From an uncultured Oscillospiraceae bacterium (GTDB lineage Bacteria > Bacillota > Clostridia > Oscillospirales > Oscillospiraceae): 8,479 bases of DNA. This document shows positions 6,498-8,479 of the stretch, piece after piece (the stretch's first letter is position 1; each line of letters starts with the position of its first letter). Made by a program: the position numbers and the translations under genes. The DNA is taken from the NCBI GenBank assembly GCA_934646185.1, contig CAKUEH010000058.1:1-8479 (forward strand), given 5' to 3'. The notes under the pieces were generated by a model that saw nothing but the letters and a program-made list of their open reading frames with translations, was not told where the DNA came from and did no database searches.

Positions 6498-6554
6498 TAT
6501 TTCTTTCTGCCGCGGGGCCGGTTTTTTTGATTCTGTGCATGCGGGGATATAAAT

Positions 6555-6597
6555 GATGCGTATTTCCGCGGCAGGAGGCTGCCGGGAAATACGCATC
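6555..6597 (-). terminator. Long hairpin ending the ECF/methyltransferase operon
   Basis: Thirteen perfect pairs (GATGCGTATTTCC, 6555-6567, with 6585-6597), a single bulged G, then six more pairs closing on a GAGG loop. It lies 44 bases after the methyltransferase stop. On the minus strand the 3' flank is ATTTATATCC, which is only partly T-rich. It separates two operons on the same strand, so a terminator or 3'-end stabiliser is the likely role. Confidence 0.65.
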
Positions 6598-6641
6598 CGT
6601 TCTGTATGAATATCGGTTCGATCCGCGCTGTTCGACGCGCT

Positions 6642-7232
6642 TCAGCTCCTGCGCTGTCCCGCGACCTGATACATCTCGTCGTCGGAGATCTGCACCGTGA
6701 CGGTCAGATGCTTTGCAAACAGTCCAGCCAGCGCTTCGACCGGCAGCATGCCGTTGGAGACGCTGCGGGCCGTCTTCTCGTGGTGCGCGTCGAGCTCTCT
6801 GCGCGAAAAGCCGTGCGCCACCGTCAGCGTCCCGCCGAGCGTGAGCAGCCCCGCCAGATGCGCGATCAGGCGCTCCGGCTCCGGAAAGTGCGGAAACGCA
6901 TTGTAGATCACGATGCAGTCGAACGGGGTCTCAAAGCGGGTCTGCGCCGCATCGCCGCAGAGCACGGTCACGTTTTCCTGCGGGAATTTCCCGCGCGCGA
7001 TGCGCGCCATCTCCGGCGCGATATCAATGGCCGTGACCTGTGCGGCGCCGCGCCGCAGATAGTCCGGGATCAGAACGCCCGTCCCGCAGGCCACGTCCAG
7101 CACCGACACGCCGGGACGGAGCCCGGCGTTATCCAGGATCTTCCCGATCACAGCCTCGTTGCGCACCAGCTGCGCGTCCCAGCCTGCGGCGGCCCGGTCA
7201 AAAAAGTCGATGACAGCCTGCTGCTCCATCAT
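6642..7232 (-). CDS. Class I SAM-dependent methyltransferase
   Basis: A 196-residue protein with the Rossmann-fold methyltransferase pattern. Motif I is VLDVACGTGVL at about 44-54. The acidic residue after strand 2 sits in AIDIAPEMARIAR (68-80), with CGDAAQ at 92-97 as the next adenine-contact region. FDCIVIYNAFPHF at 104-116 takes the motif IV position. The layout is UbiE/methyltransferase-11-like, but the substrate cannot be read. AAGGAG lies five bases before the first ATG and eight before the second (7229), so either may be the start. The gene begins nine bases after the stop of the S-component gene, and that TAA overlaps its Shine-Dalgarno. Tight coupling with the transporter suggests that the enzyme may act on the imported compound or its product. 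Confidence 0.88.
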   Translation of the reverse strand: MMEQQAVIDFFDRAAAGWDAQLVRNEAVIGKILDNAGLRPGVSVLDVACGTGVLIPDYLRRGAAQVTAIDIAPEMARIARGKFPQENVTVLCGDAAQTRFETPFDCIVIYNAFPHFPEPERLIAHLAGLLTLGGTLTVAHGFSRRELDAHHEKTARSVSNGMLPVEALAGLFAKHLTVTVQISDDEMYQVAGQRRS

Positions 7233-7241
7233 GACCGCTCC

Positions 7242-7781
7242 TTATGCGTACCGCATCCGCAGCAGCCGCGCCTTTGTCAGCGCGACGACAAGCGTCGGCA
7301 GCAGCACGAGCTGGATCGCGATGCCGGGCAGGCCGGTCACGAACGAAGTCGTGGCCCACGCCGCGACCGTAAACGTCGCGGGCGCGAAGAGCAGCGCCTT
7401 GCACACGCCGGACAGGATCCGGCCCAGCAGCATCGCCGTGATCTGGCTGATATACAGATCGGCGTACAGCTTTTTCGTATGGACGAGCTGCATCATCAGA
7501 CCGCTGACCAGACCGTAGACGCCGCATTCGACCATCATGCCGGGCAGCACGGCGGGGGCGGGCATCCCCGTCAGCACGCCGGACAGCACCGGTCCCAGCA
7601 CGCCGCAGACGAGGCCATACGGCCACCCGCAGGCCAGTCCGCACAGCAGCACGGGAATGTGCATCGGCAGGAAGATTGGGCCCGCATTCGCGATCGCATG
7701 AAACGCCATCGGCAGCACCACGCACAGCGCGATGCAGAGCGCGCAGAACGCCAGATTTTTTGAAGAAATTGCCTTTTTCAT
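7242..7781 (-). CDS. ECF transporter S component (substrate-binding membrane subunit)
   Basis: A 179-residue hydrophobic protein with about six membrane helices, near residues 9-27, 36-54, 56-72, 80-100, 111-133 and 143-168. It has the short cytoplasmic N-terminus MKKAISSKN and a basic C-terminus (KARLLRMRY). The segment FLPMHIPVLLCG (37-48), a Gly/Pro-rich GPVLSGVLTGMP (63-74), and LPGMMVE (79-85) then YG (89-90) are typical of ECF-type vitamin-uptake S components. Such proteins bind a vitamin or similar small molecule and share an energising EcfA-EcfA'-EcfT module, which is not encoded here. The ligand cannot be assigned. AAGGAG sits eight bases upstream of the ATG. It is the first gene of a two-gene operon with the methyltransferase. 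Confidence 0.85.
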   Translation of the reverse strand: MKKAISSKNLAFCALCIALCVVLPMAFHAIANAGPIFLPMHIPVLLCGLACGWPYGLVCGVLGPVLSGVLTGMPAPAVLPGMMVECGVYGLVSGLMMQLVHTKKLYADLYISQITAMLLGRILSGVCKALLFAPATFTVAAWATTSFVTGLPGIAIQLVLLPTLVVALTKARLLRMRYA

Positions 7782-7814
7782 TTGGAAAGCTCCTTATCTG
7801 AGATCTTTGCGTCC

Positions 7815-7843
7815 ATTATACCCGACCCTGCCGCCCCACGGAA
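7815..7843 (-). promoter_or_regulatory. Probable promoter of the ECF/methyltransferase operon
   Basis: Perfect TATAAT on the minus strand (7815-7820), 33 bases before the S-component ATG. The best -35 at 17-base spacing is TTCCGT (7838-7843), a weak match. The short leader leaves no room for a riboswitch. It is divergent from the plus-strand promoter at 7885. Confidence 0.5.
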
Positions 7844-7884
7844 GCCCCCCAGGGGGTTCAAAATTTCCCCCGCGAATCTTCCCC

Positions 7885-7913
7885 TTGCTTTTTCCCACCA
7901 TATCCGTTATAAT
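7885..7913 (+). promoter_or_regulatory. Promoter of the tRNA-Pro region
   Basis: TTGCTT (7885-7890), a 17-base spacer, and a perfect TATAAT (7908-7913). The expected start near 7920 is six bases before the broken tRNA copy. A transcript could run through the intact tRNA-Pro to the terminator at 8193-8232. No equally good promoter was found between the two copies. Confidence 0.65.
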
Positions 7914-7925
7914 ATTCCCGCAATT

Positions 7926-7963
7926 CCGGGTGTAGCTCAGATGGCAGAGCGCGTGGTTTGGGA
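7926..7963 (+). pseudogene. 5' half of a tRNA-Pro(UGG) gene (broken copy)
   Basis: These 38 bases match 8118-8155 of the intact tRNA-Pro at 37 positions. The one difference is a C for T in the D loop (7945). They include the 5' acceptor strand CCGGGTG, the complete D arm GCTC/GAGC, the 5' anticodon stem CGTGG and the TGG anticodon. After 7963 identity stops: there is no CCACG, no TTCGA T-loop and no proper 3' acceptor. CCGG at 8002-8005 could still pair with CCGG at 7926-7929. GGTT at 7955-7958 could pair with AACC at 7992-7995. A remodelled tRNA-like RNA is therefore conceivable, but a decayed duplicate is simpler. Confidence 0.75.
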
Positions 7964-8027
7964 GCGTATCGGCATCCATCCGACAGGCAGCAACCAAAAC
8001 GCCGGAACCCCTTGACACACGGGCATC

Positions 8028-8042
8028 TGCGGATTTTCCGCA
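8028..8042 (+). other. Small hairpin between the tRNA copies
   Basis: TGCGGA-TTT-TCCGCA, a perfect 6-bp stem followed by ATTTCC. It might end a short transcript starting at the 7885 promoter, but the T-tract is too short to call it a terminator. The rest of 7964-8117 shows no gene. Confidence 0.35.
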
Positions 8043-8117
8043 ATTTCCGGAATCGCCCGAAAATTCCCCTTTGACCACATGGCTGACTACAGACAGCTTA
8101 GACTTTCAATTTCATAA

Positions 8118-8193
8118 CCGGGTGTAGCTCAGATGGTAGAGCGCGTGGTTTGGGACCACGAGGCCGCTGGTTCGAAACCAGTCACTCGGACCA
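8118..8193 (+). tRNA. trnP: tRNA-Pro (anticodon UGG), CCA encoded
   Basis: All cloverleaf elements fit. The acceptor is CCGGGTG/CACTCGG with one G·U pair. The D arm is GCTC/GAGC. The anticodon stem is CGTGG/CCACG with loop TTTGGGA, placing the anticodon TGG at 8151-8153. The variable loop has five bases. The T arm is GCTGG/CCAGT around TTCGAAA, followed by discriminator A and an encoded CCA. G at position 37 fits proline tRNAs. UGG can read all four CCN codons by wobble. Confidence 0.97.
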
Positions 8194-8232
8194 GAAAACC
8201 CGCCGAAATTGCAAGATTTCAGCGGGTTTTCT
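8193..8232. terminator. Bidirectional terminator between tRNA-Pro and the MATE-type gene
   Basis: AGAAAACCCGC (8193-8203) pairs perfectly with GCGGGTTTTCT (8222-8232). A further four inner pairs lie around an eight-base loop. The plus strand ends in GGGTTTTCT right after the tRNA's CCA. The minus strand also ends in GGGTTTTCT, so it can stop transcripts from the MATE-type gene as well. Confidence 0.88.
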
Positions 8233-8277
8233 ATGTAAATTGTTTGTTTTTCGCAAAAACGCTATTCTTTGTTTCTT

Positions 8278-8298
8278 GCGGCGCAGGATTTGCGCTGC
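8278..8298. other. Hairpin downstream of the MATE-type gene
   Basis: GCGGCGCA (8278-8285) pairs with TGCGCTGC (8291-8298), including one G·U, around a five-base loop, 20 bases past the minus-strand stop at 8318. The minus-strand 3' flank is A-rich rather than T-rich, so it is not a standard terminator. It could protect the mRNA 3' end. Confidence 0.35.
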
Positions 8299-8317
8299 GG
8301 ATTCGGTAAACTGGAAG

Positions 8318-8479
8318 TTATCTGGTTGATGCTATTTTATCAGTCGGCCATGATCTCCTGAGAGCCACATAGGAGATAAAAAAGTTCGCAAGCCAACCAG
8401 CCGGTACAGCAAGCCAGACAAAGGCAATGCCGAAACGCGGTGCACAGATCAGGGCAACGGACAGACGAATCGCAAGGTT
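8318..8479 (-). CDS. C-terminal part of a probable MATE-family efflux transporter (partial)
   Basis: The last 53 codons of a gene that enters from the right edge, ending in TAA at 8318-8320. The segment APRFGIAFVWLAVPAG followed by WLANFFISY resembles the final transmembrane helix of MATE (multidrug and toxin extrusion) family antiporters. These commonly end in a 'G(I/V)W.A.P.(G/A)W' helix and a short basic tail; here the tail is RRSWPTDKIASTR. MATE proteins export cationic drugs or metabolites using Na+ or H+ gradients. Only one or two helices are visible, so another polytopic transporter remains possible. Confidence 0.7.
   Translation of the reverse strand, partial: NLAIRLSVALICAPRFGIAFVWLAVPAGWLANFFISYVALRRSWPTDKIASTR

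Noticed and set aside
6325..6540. 71-codon minus-strand open frame upstream of the coiled-coil gene
   Set aside because: Its start lies upstream of the promoter at 6469-6497 and the -10 box falls inside it. It has no Shine-Dalgarno.
6606..7763. 385-codon open frame on the plus strand
   Set aside because: Antisense to both the methyltransferase and the S component, which show clear motifs. Its His/Arg/Gln-rich translation is typical of a shadow frame.
8012..8040. Perfect TTGACA as a second tRNA promoter
   Set aside because: At 16-18 bases downstream there is nothing close to TATAAT. The box alone is not enough to call a promoter.
7794..8078. 94-codon minus-strand open frame across the broken tRNA copy
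   Set aside because: It overlaps divergent promoters and tRNA-like sequence, and its translation has no family features.

Overview
The window reads as ordinary bacterial chromosome, most likely from a gut-type Clostridia lineage (Oscillospirales/Ruminococcaceae-like). This is an inference from several signs: moderately high GC, strong AGGAGG-type ribosome binding sites, an S-layer-homology C-terminus of the 'CTRAQIVTFLWR' type, small palindromes headed TTTGTAGGGG, an ECF-transporter S component, a YhaO/YhaN-type nuclease pair and a tRNA with encoded CCA. No species can be named.

Layout. Positions 1-67 hold the last codons of an SLH-domain protein (+), followed by a hairpin terminator. Positions 120-500 have no gene and carry a cluster of palindromic repeats. 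From 6323 down to 501 runs one tightly packed minus-strand operon. In transcription order it encodes a 482-aa coiled-coil protein of unknown function, a 190-aa acidic unknown, a 62-aa unknown, a metallophosphoesterase of the SbcD/Mre11/YhaO family and a zinc-hook-less SMC-like ATPase of the SbcC/Rad50/YhaN family. The last two overlap by ATGA. A consensus-like promoter lies at 6469-6497 and a terminator at 474-494. From 7781 down to 6642 a second minus-strand operon encodes an ECF S component and a class I SAM-dependent methyltransferase. It ends at a long hairpin (6555-6597). From 7885 on the plus strand, a good promoter precedes a broken copy of the 5' half of a tRNA-Pro gene, then an intact tRNA-Pro(UGG) at 8118-8193. 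A terminator after the tRNA can serve both strands. The window ends inside the C-terminus of a MATE-type efflux protein (minus).

How the genes may work together. The phosphoesterase and ATPase should form an Mre11-Rad50-like DNA-end or hairpin-processing complex. Three uncharacterised genes lie upstream in the same operon. The first encodes a globular N-domain, a long charged coiled coil and a possible winged-helix C-terminus. They are the best candidates for an undescribed accessory module of a YhaO/YhaN system. The sequence supports the linkage but does not show the function. The other notable item is the promoter-bearing tRNA-Pro 5' half.
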